DNA of 64,000 nt from an uncultured Verrucomicrobia subdivision 3 bacterium (GTDB lineage Bacteria > Verrucomicrobiota > Verrucomicrobiia > Limisphaerales > UBA11358), in contig CAIXUZ010000044.1 in the NCBI GenBank assembly GCA_903922735.1, positions 41,256 to 105,255 on the forward strand, in the 5' to 3' direction. Positions 41,103 to 49,872 of the stretch are shown here, piece by piece. The notes beneath the pieces are model-generated. The model was not told the origin of the DNA. It saw only the letters and a list, made by a program, of their open reading frames with translations, and ran no database searches. Both the position numbers and the translations under genes were made by a program. Every line of letters begins with the position of its first letter. Position 1 is the stretch's first letter.

Positions 41103-41833
41103 TACGCCAGACTGCAATACGCCTCCACCACGTTCACTGCCCCGCCGGCCCAGTAGTGGTTGCGGGGAAAATAAAACGTCCGGTCCGCCCGGTGATAATT
41201 CAATTCCGTCGGCTGGCCCGGCTGATTCGGGTCATAAGCCGTGAAGCGCCGGCCGGTTTCCGTTTCCGCCATATCGTAGATGACGATGCCGTGATTAATG
41301 GTCAGTTGTGGGAAGCGGAACAGATGGGCGATGACCGCCCGGCGCACCGGCAGCGAACGCGCCAGTTGCGCCGCCATCTGCTCCTGATGGCGGCGTGAAA
41401 CGGGCAGGATCATCCGCCGGTGACTGCGCAAAACGTAAGATTGCCACGCGCCGCCGCAGCTCGCCATCAGCGCCGGCGCCTGCTCTCGGCTGAAACTTCG
41501 CAACGAATCATAGCCCGGTACCACGATGCGTTTGGATTCATCGCCGGCGACCCGGGGATTGCGCCGGACCACCGCCCGGACCAGGTCGCGATACCGTTTT
41601 TCCTCCGCCACCGGCAGCGCGGCCTCAAATCGGGCATGGTAAAAAAACTGCCGCGCCGAGCGCACCATCACAAAACAGCGATGCGTGTAAGTGCGCGGTG
41701 TTTCGCTCCGCCGGGCGACCATTTTTTTGGCTGCGGGATCCTCCAGGTATTCCCAGACCAGCTCATTGGCGTAGGCGAACGTGTCCCGGTCAAACTCGAA
41801 GCGGCGCGGCGGCATTACGGTCGCGGAAATCAT
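41099..41833 (-). CDS. Protein of unknown function, possible papain-like fold
   Basis: A 244-residue soluble protein that I do not recognise. Its C-terminal third has INHGIVIYDMAE and FTAYDPNQPGQP, a spacing of His and Asp/Asn seen in papain-like and C39-like folds. A possible nucleophile Cys53 lies in THRCFVMVRSARQFFYHARF. This fold idea is speculative. It lies 37 bases from the divergent AMP-ligase gene, which suggests shared regulation. An ATG at 41815 is an alternative start. Confidence 0.6.
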   Translation of the reverse strand: MISATVMPPRRFEFDRDTFAYANELVWEYLEDPAAKKMVARRSETPRTYTHRCFVMVRSARQFFYHARFEAALPVAEEKRYRDLVRAVVRRNPRVAGDESKRIVVPGYDSLRSFSREQAPALMASCGGAWQSYVLRSHRRMILPVSRRHQEQMAAQLARSLPVRRAVIAHLFRFPQLTINHGIVIYDMAETETGRRFTAYDPNQPGQPTELNYHRADRTFYFPRNHYWAGGAVNVVEAYCSLAY

Positions 41834-41870
41834 GCTTGGATAAGCATTGGGTTTCGGCTAACAAAAGGCA

Positions 41871-43127
41871 ATGCTGTATGAATGCTGGCGGCAAATCGCG
41901 CGCGCCCGGCCGGGCGAAATTGCGTTGAGCGAATTTCCGTCGGGCCGCCGCTGGACGTTTGCCGGATTGGCGCAGCGGGTGGAAAAATTGCCGGCTTCGT
42001 CCCCGCCGGTCTTGTTTCCCCAAGGCCATTCCGCGGAGTTTATTTTTGATGTGCTGCGCGCTTGGCGTGACCATCAGGTTCTCTGTCCGCTCGAGGTCGG
42101 TCAGGCCCAACCTGGTCTGCCCGTGCCGCCCCAACCGGCGGTTCATCTCAAACTCACCTCCGCCACCACCGGTCCGGCTCGGGCCGTCAGCTTCACGGCC
42201 GGACAGCTTGCCGCCGATGCCGACAACATTGTTGCCACGATGGGGCTGCGGGCGGAGTGGCCGAATTTGGGCGTGATTTCGCTCGCCCATTCCTACGGCT
42301 TTTCCAATCTGGTCCTGCCGCTGCTGCTGCAGGGCATTCCGCTGGTTATTGTCGCCTCGCCGCTGCCGGAAATCATCCGGCGCGCCGTGGAAAATCTTCC
42401 CGACCTCACGCTTGCCGCCGTGCCCGCGCTCTGGCGGACCTGGCACGAGACCGGCGCCATTCCGCCGCAAACCCGGCTGGCCATTTCCGCCGGCGCGCCA
42501 TTATCCTCCGCCTTGGAACGCGAAGTTTTTCAGGCGCGCGGCTTGAAAATCCACAATTTATACGGCTCGACGGAATGCGGCAGTATCGCCTACGACGCCA
42601 CGGCAACCCCGCGCGCCGATGACGCCTGTGTTGGCGCGCCGTTGCGGAATGTGACGCTCAGTGCCGATGACGCCGGTTGCCTGCGCGTGGCCAGTCGGGC
42701 GGTGGGACAAGGCTACTGGCCGGAACCTGAGGGTGCTTTGGGGGGCGGAATTTTTCAGACCAGCGACCTCTGCGAATTCCGTGCCGGCCTGGTTTTTCTG
42801 CGCGGTCGATTGGGTGACCAGATCAATATCGCCGGTCGCAAGGTTTCGCCTGCCGGCATCGAGCAGGCGTTGTCCGCGCATCCGGCCGTTCGCGAATGCC
42901 TCGTCTTCGGCGTGCCCAGCCAGGATGCCGACCGCAGTGAAATCATCGTGGCGGCCGTTGCCGTCCGCGAAGCCATTGTTGTTGGCGAACTCAAACAATT
43001 TCTGCTGGCCCGCCTGCCCGCCTGGCAGGTGCCGCGCGAATGGCGCTTCGTGGATTCGCTGGCCGAAAACCGGCGGGGAAAAATCTCCCGCGCCGAATGG
43101 CGGCGGAGGTTTCTGGCGGTGGATTGA
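41871..43127 (+). CDS. Acyl/aryl adenylate-forming ligase (ANL family)
   Basis: A 418-residue, rather short ANL enzyme. Core motifs: LTSATTGPARAV (phosphate loop), YGSTECG, TSD, GRLGDQINIAGRKVSP (hinge) and NRRGKISR with the C-terminal catalytic Lys. Short ligases of this type in aryl-polyene loci activate the aryl starter and load it on ACP or CoA. With the ammonia-lyase in the window, 4-coumarate or a benzoate is a natural substrate. It heads a plus-strand operon. Confidence 0.85.
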   Translation: MLYECWRQIARARPGEIALSEFPSGRRWTFAGLAQRVEKLPASSPPVLFPQGHSAEFIFDVLRAWRDHQVLCPLEVGQAQPGLPVPPQPAVHLKLTSATTGPARAVSFTAGQLAADADNIVATMGLRAEWPNLGVISLAHSYGFSNLVLPLLLQGIPLVIVASPLPEIIRRAVENLPDLTLAAVPALWRTWHETGAIPPQTRLAISAGAPLSSALEREVFQARGLKIHNLYGSTECGSIAYDATATPRADDACVGAPLRNVTLSADDAGCLRVASRAVGQGYWPEPEGALGGGIFQTSDLCEFRAGLVFLRGRLGDQINIAGRKVSPAGIEQALSAHPAVRECLVFGVPSQDADRSEIIVAAVAVREAIVVGELKQFLLARLPAWQVPREWRFVDSLAENRRGKISRAEWRRRFLAVD

Positions 43128-43234
43128 AATAATGCCGCGTCGGCAAATCAGGTTTTCATTCGCCGGCGAATCTGTTTAACTCCCCGCTAAAAGCCATCGT
43201 GGCCCACCGACAACCCAACCCAACCGGCAGCGCA

Positions 43235-44518
43235 ATGAGCGAAGCCTCGCTGTCCGTCGCTGATATTGCCGACGTGCAAGCCGCCGCGTGGGGCGCTGCC
43301 TTTGACTATGCCGCCCGGCATTCGCCTTTTTACCGCGAACATTTTGCCCGTGCGGGAATTGCGGCGGGAGACAAAATTTCGCTGGCGGAAATTGCCCGTA
43401 TCCCAACGATTGATAAAAGTGTCGTCTCCGGCCACCCGGAACAATTTCTCTGCGTCCCGCGCGAAAAGATCGTGGATATCGTTACCACCAGCGGTTCGAC
43501 CGGCCAGCCGCTGGTCTGGCAGCTGACCGAGAACGATCTTCAGCGGCTTGCGCGCAACGAGGAACTCTCCTTTGCCTGTGCCGGCTTCACCGCCGCCGAC
43601 ACCGTGCTGCTGGCCGTGGCGATGGATCGCTGTTTCATCGCGGGCATGGCGTATTATCTGGGATTGCGCAGACTCGGCTGCGCCGTCGTCCGCGTCGGTC
43701 CGGCCACGCCGGCGATGCACCTGGACCTGATCCGCCGCGTGCAGCCCACGGCCATCGTCAGTGTGCCGTCGTTTCTTTCGCATCTCGCGGACAAGGCGGC
43801 GGAGGCAAAATTTGATCTCGCCGCCGCCGGCATCCGCAAAGCTGTGTGCATCGGTGAAGCCGTCCGCGAAAATGATTTTTCCTTGAACCGCGCCGGGCTG
43901 GCGGTGGAAAAAAGCTGGGGCGCAAAAGTATTTTCCACCTTCGGCGTCACCGAACTCGCGGCGTCGCTTTGCGAATGTGCGGCCGGTCTCGGCGGCCATC
44001 TGCATCCCGAACTGCTCTTTCTCGAAGCGCTCGATGAATCGGGCTGCGCCGTGCCTGATGGCGAAGTGGGTGAACTCACCGCCACCACTTTTGGGGTCGA
44101 AGCCATGCCGCTGATCCGCTATCGCACGGGAGACTTTGCGGCGATCCACCGCGCCCCGTGTCGTTGCGGTCGCCCGACCTTGCGGATCGGGCCGGTCGTC
44201 GGTCGCAAGAACCAGAAGCTGAAACTCAAGGGCACCACGATTTTTCCCTCTGCGATGAAAACGGTTCTGGATGCTGTGCCGGACATTTCGAGCTACGTCA
44301 TCATCGCGTGGCGTGAAAATAATTTATCCGATGCGGTCGAGGTGAAAATTGCCTGTGCCGGTGACGCTGCGAAAATCACCGCCGCCTTGCGCGAACGCTT
44401 CCAGGGTGAAATCAAAGTTGCGCCGCAAATCACCGTTGCCCCGCCCGCCGAAATCGAAAAACTTCAACTGCCCGACGGCGTCCGGAAACGCCGCTACTTC
44501 GTGGACTTTCGCGACTGA
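43235..44518 (+). CDS. Phenylacetate-CoA-ligase-like adenylate-forming enzyme
   Basis: A 427-residue PaaK-type ligase: TTSGSTGQPLVWQ (P-loop), STFGVTELAAS, YRTGDFAAI, a CRCG zinc-type turn in APCRCGRPTLRI, and a C-terminal domain. I use the ATG at 43235; a GTG at 43199 would add 12 residues. PaaK-like enzymes activate aryl acids. It is one base from the GT2 gene and so is coupled to it. Two different ligases in one operon suggest either two substrates or a two-step activation and loading. Confidence 0.82.
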   Translation: MSEASLSVADIADVQAAAWGAAFDYAARHSPFYREHFARAGIAAGDKISLAEIARIPTIDKSVVSGHPEQFLCVPREKIVDIVTTSGSTGQPLVWQLTENDLQRLARNEELSFACAGFTAADTVLLAVAMDRCFIAGMAYYLGLRRLGCAVVRVGPATPAMHLDLIRRVQPTAIVSVPSFLSHLADKAAEAKFDLAAAGIRKAVCIGEAVRENDFSLNRAGLAVEKSWGAKVFSTFGVTELAASLCECAAGLGGHLHPELLFLEALDESGCAVPDGEVGELTATTFGVEAMPLIRYRTGDFAAIHRAPCRCGRPTLRIGPVVGRKNQKLKLKGTTIFPSAMKTVLDAVPDISSYVIIAWRENNLSDAVEVKIACAGDAAKITAALRERFQGEIKVAPQITVAPPAEIEKLQLPDGVRKRRYFVDFRD

Positions 44519-44519
44519 C

Positions 44520-45698
44520 ATGCCCGCCGCACCGAACATCTGTATCGTCATTCCGGTCTATAACCATTGCCTGACGGTGGGACGCGTCGTGCGCGAGGCC
44601 AAGGATTACTTCCCCGTGATCGTGGTCAACGACGGCTCCACTGACGATACCGGCAAAATTCTCGCAGCGGAAAGTGGTGTTGAAGTTGTCACGTTGCCGC
44701 AGAACCAAGGCAAAGGCGCCGCGCTCCGCGCTGGGTTCGTCGCGGCGGAACAACGCGGCTTTACTCACGCCATCACGATTGACGCCGATGGCCAGCACGC
44801 CACACGCGAGTTGCCGGTCTTCGCTGCCGCCGCCCGCCAGCAGCCGGAAGCGTTCATCATCGGCGTGCGCGACTTGGTGAAAGAGAAAGCCCCACCCGGA
44901 CGCCGCCTGACCAACAACATCTCTACTTTTTGGTTCAAGGTCGAAACCGGCGTCGTGCTTGCCGATACCCAATGCGGCTTTCGCTGTTATCCTCTGAAAA
45001 CTATCAACCGCCTCCACCTCAAATCGCAGCGCTACGCTTACGAGCTGGATATCATGGTCAAGGCCGCGTGGGCGGGCATCCCTCTCGTCGCGCAGCCGGT
45101 GTCGGCTGATTACGCCGCGGCGACTTCGCGGATGTCGCACTTTGATCCATGGCGCGACATGGTGCGGATTTCCTGGCTGCACCAGAATCTATCTATCCAG
45201 AGCTTCTGTGTGCCGCTGCTGCTGCGGAGAATTTTCGCCACCGGTGAACTGCGCCACCTGCCGCGCGGCGAGCGGGTGAAAACTATTTTGCGCCTTCTGT
45301 TTTCGGAGCACGCGGACACGCCCGGCAAGCTGTCTCTTGCGGTCGGGCTGGGCTTTTTCTGCGGCATCGCGCCGATCTGGGGCTTTCAAATCATCGCCGC
45401 CGCCGCGCTCGCCCACCGGTTCCGGCTGAACAAGGCCATCACCGTGACGGCCAGCCACATTTCGTTTCCGCTGGCCGCGCCGTTCATCATGGCGGGCGGG
45501 CTGCTGTTCGGCCATTACCTGCACACCGGCGCGCTGCTGGCGCTCAACGCCACGACGCTGCTGCAGGAGATTCCCGAGCGCTTTGCCGAATGGTTTTTCG
45601 GCAGCCTCGCGCTGGGAATTGTCGTGGGTCTTGCGGGAACGATTGTCACCTGGCTCGTCAGCCGGCTGTGCGTCGCTAAAAAAAATTCCCCCGCATGA
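44520..45698 (+). CDS. GT2 glycosyltransferase with DUF2062 domain
   Basis: A 392-residue protein. Residues 5-225 are a GT-A glycosyltransferase (VIPVYNH, VVNDGSTDDT, IDADGQH, QCGFRCY). Residues about 270-385 form a DUF2062 domain with membrane helices (GFFCGIAPIWGFQ and PLAAPFIMAGGLLFG). GT2 proteins with this tail occur in aryl-polyene loci and are thought to glycosylate the lipid anchor at the inner membrane. The stop overlaps the following exporter gene (ATGA). Confidence 0.85.
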   Translation: MPAAPNICIVIPVYNHCLTVGRVVREAKDYFPVIVVNDGSTDDTGKILAAESGVEVVTLPQNQGKGAALRAGFVAAEQRGFTHAITIDADGQHATRELPVFAAAARQQPEAFIIGVRDLVKEKAPPGRRLTNNISTFWFKVETGVVLADTQCGFRCYPLKTINRLHLKSQRYAYELDIMVKAAWAGIPLVAQPVSADYAAATSRMSHFDPWRDMVRISWLHQNLSIQSFCVPLLLRRIFATGELRHLPRGERVKTILRLLFSEHADTPGKLSLAVGLGFFCGIAPIWGFQIIAAAALAHRFRLNKAITVTASHISFPLAAPFIMAGGLLFGHYLHTGALLALNATTLLQEIPERFAEWFFGSLALGIVVGLAGTIVTWLVSRLCVAKKNSPA

Positions 45699-48600
45699 TC
45701 GAGCGTTTTGTCCAACTGCACCTGTTCCTTGCACGCCATCGGGCCATCGTGTTGCTGCTGGTCGCGGTTTTTGCCATCGCGGCGATTTTCGTGGGGCGCC
45801 GGCTGAAGTTGAACGAGGACTTTACGGACATCTTGCCGATGTCGGCTCCGGCTATTGCCGAGCAGGTGGAGGCGCTCAAGCATGTTCGCCAGGCCGAACG
45901 CCTTTATATTGATGTCGCCACTGCCACGACCAATGCCGAACAGCTCGCTGCCGCCGCCGGGCAGATGACCGCTGCGCTTCGCGCGATTCCGCAGCTCGCC
46001 GAGGTGCGCGGGGAAATCAACGTGGCCGAAATGGGCGTGGCCTACCAGGAGTTGCAGACGCAGCTGCCGTCCTTGCTCAATGCCAGCGAACTGCGCGAGC
46101 TCGAGCCTCGCCTCGCCCCCGCCGCGATTGAGCAGCGCCTCGCGTGGCTCAAGCAGGCGATGATGCAGCCCCAGGGAATGATGTTCAAAGATGTGGCGCA
46201 GACCGACCCCGCGGGTATCAGCGATGCCGTATCCGTGCGCCTCCGCCAGTTGCAAGCCGGCACCGGCGATGCCCGTATCGTGGGCGGACTCATCACCAGT
46301 GCCGACGGTTGCCATGTGCTGATCAACGCCACGCCGGCGTTTCGTTCATCGGCCACCGGCCGGAGCGCCGCGCTCATCGCCGACGTGCTGCAGGCGGCGC
46401 GTTCGGTGGCCGGAAAATTTCCGGCCGGCGCGGTGAAAATCTCCGTCACCGGCGCCCATCGCGCGGCGCTCGACAACACCGAGATGATCCGCGCCGACAC
46501 CACGCGCACGAGCATCATCGCCACCATCGCGATTGCGCTGCTGATCATCCTTGCCTGCCGCCGGCGCTGGCTGGCGTTGATGGCCTTGATTCCTGTGGTC
46601 TTCGGCGCCCTGGGGGCAACCACGGTTATCTTTCTGACCGGCGATTTGGTTTCCGCCATCGCGCTCGGCTGCGGCAGCATGCTGATCGGGGTGACGGTGG
46701 ATTATGGCATCTACATCATCTACACGCTCGACAACGCGCCGCCGGCCCGCCGCGAAGAACTGGCGCGCATCGTTGGCGGACTGGTGTCGGCGCTCATCTT
46801 CGGGGCGCTCACCACGATGGCGGCGTTTTTTGTGATGTTCCTCTCGCCGATTTCCGGGCATCGGCAGCTGGGCCTGTTCGGTGTGGTTGGGGTGGGGCTG
46901 GCTGCGCTGTTTGCCTTGTTCATTTTGCCGTTGTTCATTCCCGTGAACGCCGCGCCCGCTGCCCGTCCGCTGCCGCTGACGGCATTGCTCCAGCGGATCT
47001 TTGACTGGCGGACGCGGAACACGCGCCTCGTCCTGCCGGTGCTGCTGCTGTTCACGCTCATCTGCGCTGCGGGTGTGACGCGGCTGAAATTCGACGGCGA
47101 CCTCGCGCGGCTGAACGGCGTCACTCGCGGCACGCAGCAGGACGAAAAAATCATCCGCGAAAGCTGGGGCCAGGCGCTTTCGCTGACGACCATCGTGGTC
47201 GGCGGCGTGACGCGGGCAGAGGTTTTGGCAAAGAATGAACAGGTCTTCGGCGCATTGGAAAAACTGCGCGGGCAGAATATCTTTGAGTCGTTCGCTTCCG
47301 TTGCGCCGCTGCTGCCGTCGGCTCAGACGCAGGCCGCCAATGAGCGCGCCTGGCGTGGATTTTGGAACGGTGAACGACAGGCGCAACTGCGCGCTACGCT
47401 GGCCGCCGCCGCCGGCAAACTGGGTTTTCGCGTTGAAGCGTTCGCGCCGTTTCTGGAAAAGATTTCCGCGCCGCCGCCGGCGGCCCGGGCGGAAACCAAT
47501 TCCGCCTTGGATCGCCTGACCGCCGATTTCTGGAGCGAGCGCGACGGCCGGATCTACCTGACGACACTGGTCAAAGTGACGGGCACGGAGAAGTTTCGCC
47601 AGCTGCGCGCCGCCCTGAAGGCCGCCGTGCCCGACGCATTGCTGCTGAACAAGACGGCGTTGTCCGACGAAATCACGCAGGTTGCGCGGCGGGCGCTGCC
47701 GGTGTTTGGTTTGCTGGTGGCGGCGCTGAATGCGTTTTTGATTTTTCTGCTGCTGGGCCGGCTGGAACTGGTGCTGGCCACCCTGCTGCCGATGGCGGTG
47801 GGCGTGCTCTGGACGCTGGGAACGCTGGGGCTTTGCGGATTGCCGATTGACGTGGCGAATTTCGTCTTCGTCATCTTCGTCGTCGGCGTGGGCGGCGATT
47901 ACAGCCTGTTCCTGGTGTTGAGCGAACTCGAAGTGTTGCGTGGTCACCCGGAACGCACGGCGGCCACGGGCGGCGCGGTGACGATGTGCGCCCTGACGTC
48001 CCTGCTCGGCACCGGCGTGCTGGTGCTGGCGCATCATCCGGCGCTGTTCTCGGTGGGGCTGACCGCGCTGCTCGGCATCAGCTTCAGCCTGCTGGCGACG
48101 CTGTTTCTTGTGCCGATTTCCATCCGCTGGCTGGCCAAATGGAATGGCCGCCGTCCGCCGATATCTAATCCCACACCTGCGCAAACGCTCCGCGCCGTGA
48201 GCCGGCTCTACCGTTTTCAGGGGCCGTATGTTTCACAGTTCGCCTATTGGAAGATGAAGACCGACCCGCTGTTCCGGGCGGTGGAACAAGCGGTTCCGGC
48301 TTGCGGGGAAATTCTGGATGTCGGCTGCGGCTACGGTCTCGTGGCGCATTGGCTGACGCTCTTCCATCCCGGCCGGCGCGTGCGCGGCGTGGATTTCGAT
48401 GCCGACAAAATCCGCGTGGCGCAGGTCACGGCGCGGGCCAATCCGCAGGTGGGTTTCGAGCGGCGCGACCTTCTGGAATGGCCGGAATATCCCGAGTGCG
48501 ACTGCGCGCTATTGTGCGACGTGCTGCATTATTTCCCCCCTGACCTCAAGGCGGACATGCTGCGGAAGATTTTTGCCGCGCTGCGGCCCGGCGGCTGCCT

Positions 48601-48856
48601 GATTATCCGCGACGCGATGGCGCAGGAAAATTCCAGCCATCGTGCGGTGGCTCGTTCGGAGCAATGGGCGGTGCGGTTCGGTCAGAACCGGACGCGGCAC
48701 GGCTTGCATTTTGCGGACGAAAAAACCCACCTGGCACTGCTGCGCGAGGCGGGTTTTTCAAAAGTTGAAATCCGGACGGAAGCTGGCTTGGGTTCAAATA
48801 AGCTGTTGGTTGCGCTCAAAGATGACGATCAACGGGCATCGTCTTTGCCGAGGTAG
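45695..48856 (+). CDS. RND/MMPL exporter fused to a class I methyltransferase
   Basis: A 1053-residue protein. Residues 1 to about 810 are an MMPL/RND transporter: membrane segment at 15-33, periplasmic domain, first helix bundle at about 275-425 with GVTVDYGIYIIYTL, second periplasmic domain, and second bundle ending near 810 with GVGGDYSLFLVLSELE. Residues about 820-1053 are a class I SAM methyltransferase (EILDVGCGYGLVAHWL near 872, then ALLCDVLHYFPPD). This is a second exporter in the locus, joined to a different enzyme from the first one. A decayed duplicate of parts of this gene lies at 49541-49868. Its last 28 bases overlap the convergent gene. Confidence 0.86.
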   Translation: MIERFVQLHLFLARHRAIVLLLVAVFAIAAIFVGRRLKLNEDFTDILPMSAPAIAEQVEALKHVRQAERLYIDVATATTNAEQLAAAAGQMTAALRAIPQLAEVRGEINVAEMGVAYQELQTQLPSLLNASELRELEPRLAPAAIEQRLAWLKQAMMQPQGMMFKDVAQTDPAGISDAVSVRLRQLQAGTGDARIVGGLITSADGCHVLINATPAFRSSATGRSAALIADVLQAARSVAGKFPAGAVKISVTGAHRAALDNTEMIRADTTRTSIIATIAIALLIILACRRRWLALMALIPVVFGALGATTVIFLTGDLVSAIALGCGSMLIGVTVDYGIYIIYTLDNAPPARREELARIVGGLVSALIFGALTTMAAFFVMFLSPISGHRQLGLFGVVGVGLAALFALFILPLFIPVNAAPAARPLPLTALLQRIFDWRTRNTRLVLPVLLLFTLICAAGVTRLKFDGDLARLNGVTRGTQQDEKIIRESWGQALSLTTIVVGGVTRAEVLAKNEQVFGALEKLRGQNIFESFASVAPLLPSAQTQAANERAWRGFWNGERQAQLRATLAAAAGKLGFRVEAFAPFLEKISAPPPAARAETNSALDRLTADFWSERDGRIYLTTLVKVTGTEKFRQLRAALKAAVPDALLLNKTALSDEITQVARRALPVFGLLVAALNAFLIFLLLGRLELVLATLLPMAVGVLWTLGTLGLCGLPIDVANFVFVIFVVGVGGDYSLFLVLSELEVLRGHPERTAATGGAVTMCALTSLLGTGVLVLAHHPALFSVGLTALLGISFSLLATLFLVPISIRWLAKWNGRRPPISNPTPAQTLRAVSRLYRFQGPYVSQFAYWKMKTDPLFRAVEQAVPACGEILDVGCGYGLVAHWLTLFHPGRRVRGVDFDADKIRVAQVTARANPQVGFERRDLLEWPEYPECDCALLCDVLHYFPPDLKADMLRKIFAALRPGGCLIIRDAMAQENSSHRAVARSEQWAVRFGQNRTRHGLHFADEKTHLALLREAGFSKVEIRTEAGLGSNKLLVALKDDDQRASSLPR

Positions 48857-49419
48857 CTCACCCGGTCGGATTTGTTGCCGCCGAGAAAATCCCGTTTTAT
48901 GTCCTCGATGCGCTTCTTGTTTTTTTCCTCGTATTTGGTGACGAAAGAATTTCGATCCAGCGTGTAGAGCCGTTTTTCCCGGCGCTCAAAATCGTCCAGC
49001 TTGTCCCGGCGGGAAGCGTCTTTGTTCAGCGGAACGAGCCGGATGTTGGAGCGCATCCAGCCCATGCCGATGTCCACCATGATGTCATAAACTTTGTCGG
49101 CGGCGAGATCGGCTTTGACGACGGTGACTTGATCGGACCAAGCCATGAAAAGCTGTTCGCCCGGATCGCAAATCAACTGGTATTCGGCTTTGCCGGGCAG
49201 GTCGATCAGCATCGTGCCATTGCCGTCAAAAATGGGGAGTTTTTCCACGCCGCCGTAGCTGGACGGGCGATGGAAGTTGACCAGCACCTTGCCCGCCGGC
49301 GGAGCGGAAATGCGCGTGGCTTTGAGCAGCCGGCTGCCGGCATGACTGGTGACCGGCAGCGACAGAATGACCCCGAGACAAACGGCAAATAACGGGAACA
49401 GGTGCTTGCGATTTTTCAT
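48829..49419 (-). CDS. Exported DUF2846-like protein
   Basis: A 196-residue protein with a signal peptide ending near SHA-27. The core GKVLVNFHRPSSYGG, the FDGNGTMLIDLPGKAEYQL strand pattern and the VYDIMVDIGMG segment resemble DUF2846-type beta-sandwich proteins. A basic, helical C-terminus (KNKKRIEDIKRDF) follows. Its 3' end overlaps that of the exporter-methyltransferase gene by 28 bases, tail to tail. Role unknown. Confidence 0.65.
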   Translation of the reverse strand: MKNRKHLFPLFAVCLGVILSLPVTSHAGSRLLKATRISAPPAGKVLVNFHRPSSYGGVEKLPIFDGNGTMLIDLPGKAEYQLICDPGEQLFMAWSDQVTVVKADLAADKVYDIMVDIGMGWMRSNIRLVPLNKDASRRDKLDDFERREKRLYTLDRNSFVTKYEEKNKKRIEDIKRDFLGGNKSDRVSYLGKDDAR

Positions 49420-49540
49420 GGCGGTTTGGTGGTTTGATGAATGGTCTGGTTGGTATTGCGCAATGATTTGAGAACCGGTGGGAGGCTAAAATATGTCCGG
49501 AAGACCGTCAACTGTTTGGTTTTCCGGTTTCAGTTTTATT

Positions 49541-49868
49541 TAGCGGCGTGAGCGGCGATTACAGTCTGTTTTTGGTTGTTTCACCCATGACCTCAAGATG
49601 GACGTGCTGCAGAAAATCTTTGCCGCGTTACAGCTCGGCGGCTGCCTGATTATCCGTGACGCGATGGGGCAAAAGTATTCCGCCCATCGTGTGGTAGTCC
49701 GTTCCGAAAAGTGGGCGGTGTGGTTCGGCTAGAACCGGACGCGGCATGGCTAGCATTTTAAGTGCGAAAATCCCCGCCCCGCACTGCTGCGCTCGGCGGG
49801 GTTTGCAAAGGTTGAAACCCGGGGGTGAATCTGGTTTGGTATCCAACGGTCTGCTGGTGGCAACTAAG
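49541..49868 (+). pseudogene. Decayed, internally deleted copy of the exporter-methyltransferase gene
   Basis: Bases 49541-49580 match 47881-47920 of the intact gene (GGCGATTACAG-CTGTT is shared). Then 49581 onward matches 48532-48825 (GACCTCAAG, CGGCTGCCTGATTATCCG, GGGCGGTG-GGTTCGG). About 610 bases of the intact gene are missing at the junction. The relic has stops such as TAG in GTTCGGCTAGAACC, where the gene has GTTCGGTCAGAACC. It lies beyond the intervening gene at 48829-49419. Confidence 0.8.
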
Positions 49869-49872
49869 GCTG

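Noticed and set aside
46346..48184. 612-residue open frame on the minus strand
   Set aside because: Antisense to the MMPL exporter; low-complexity Arg/Gln/His composition and no ribosome-binding site.
7282..48856. Dialkylresorcinol branch (DarA/DarB) as in flexirubins
   Set aside because: I found no KAS III-type ketosynthase and no DarA-like cyclase, so a complete flexirubin assignment is not supported.
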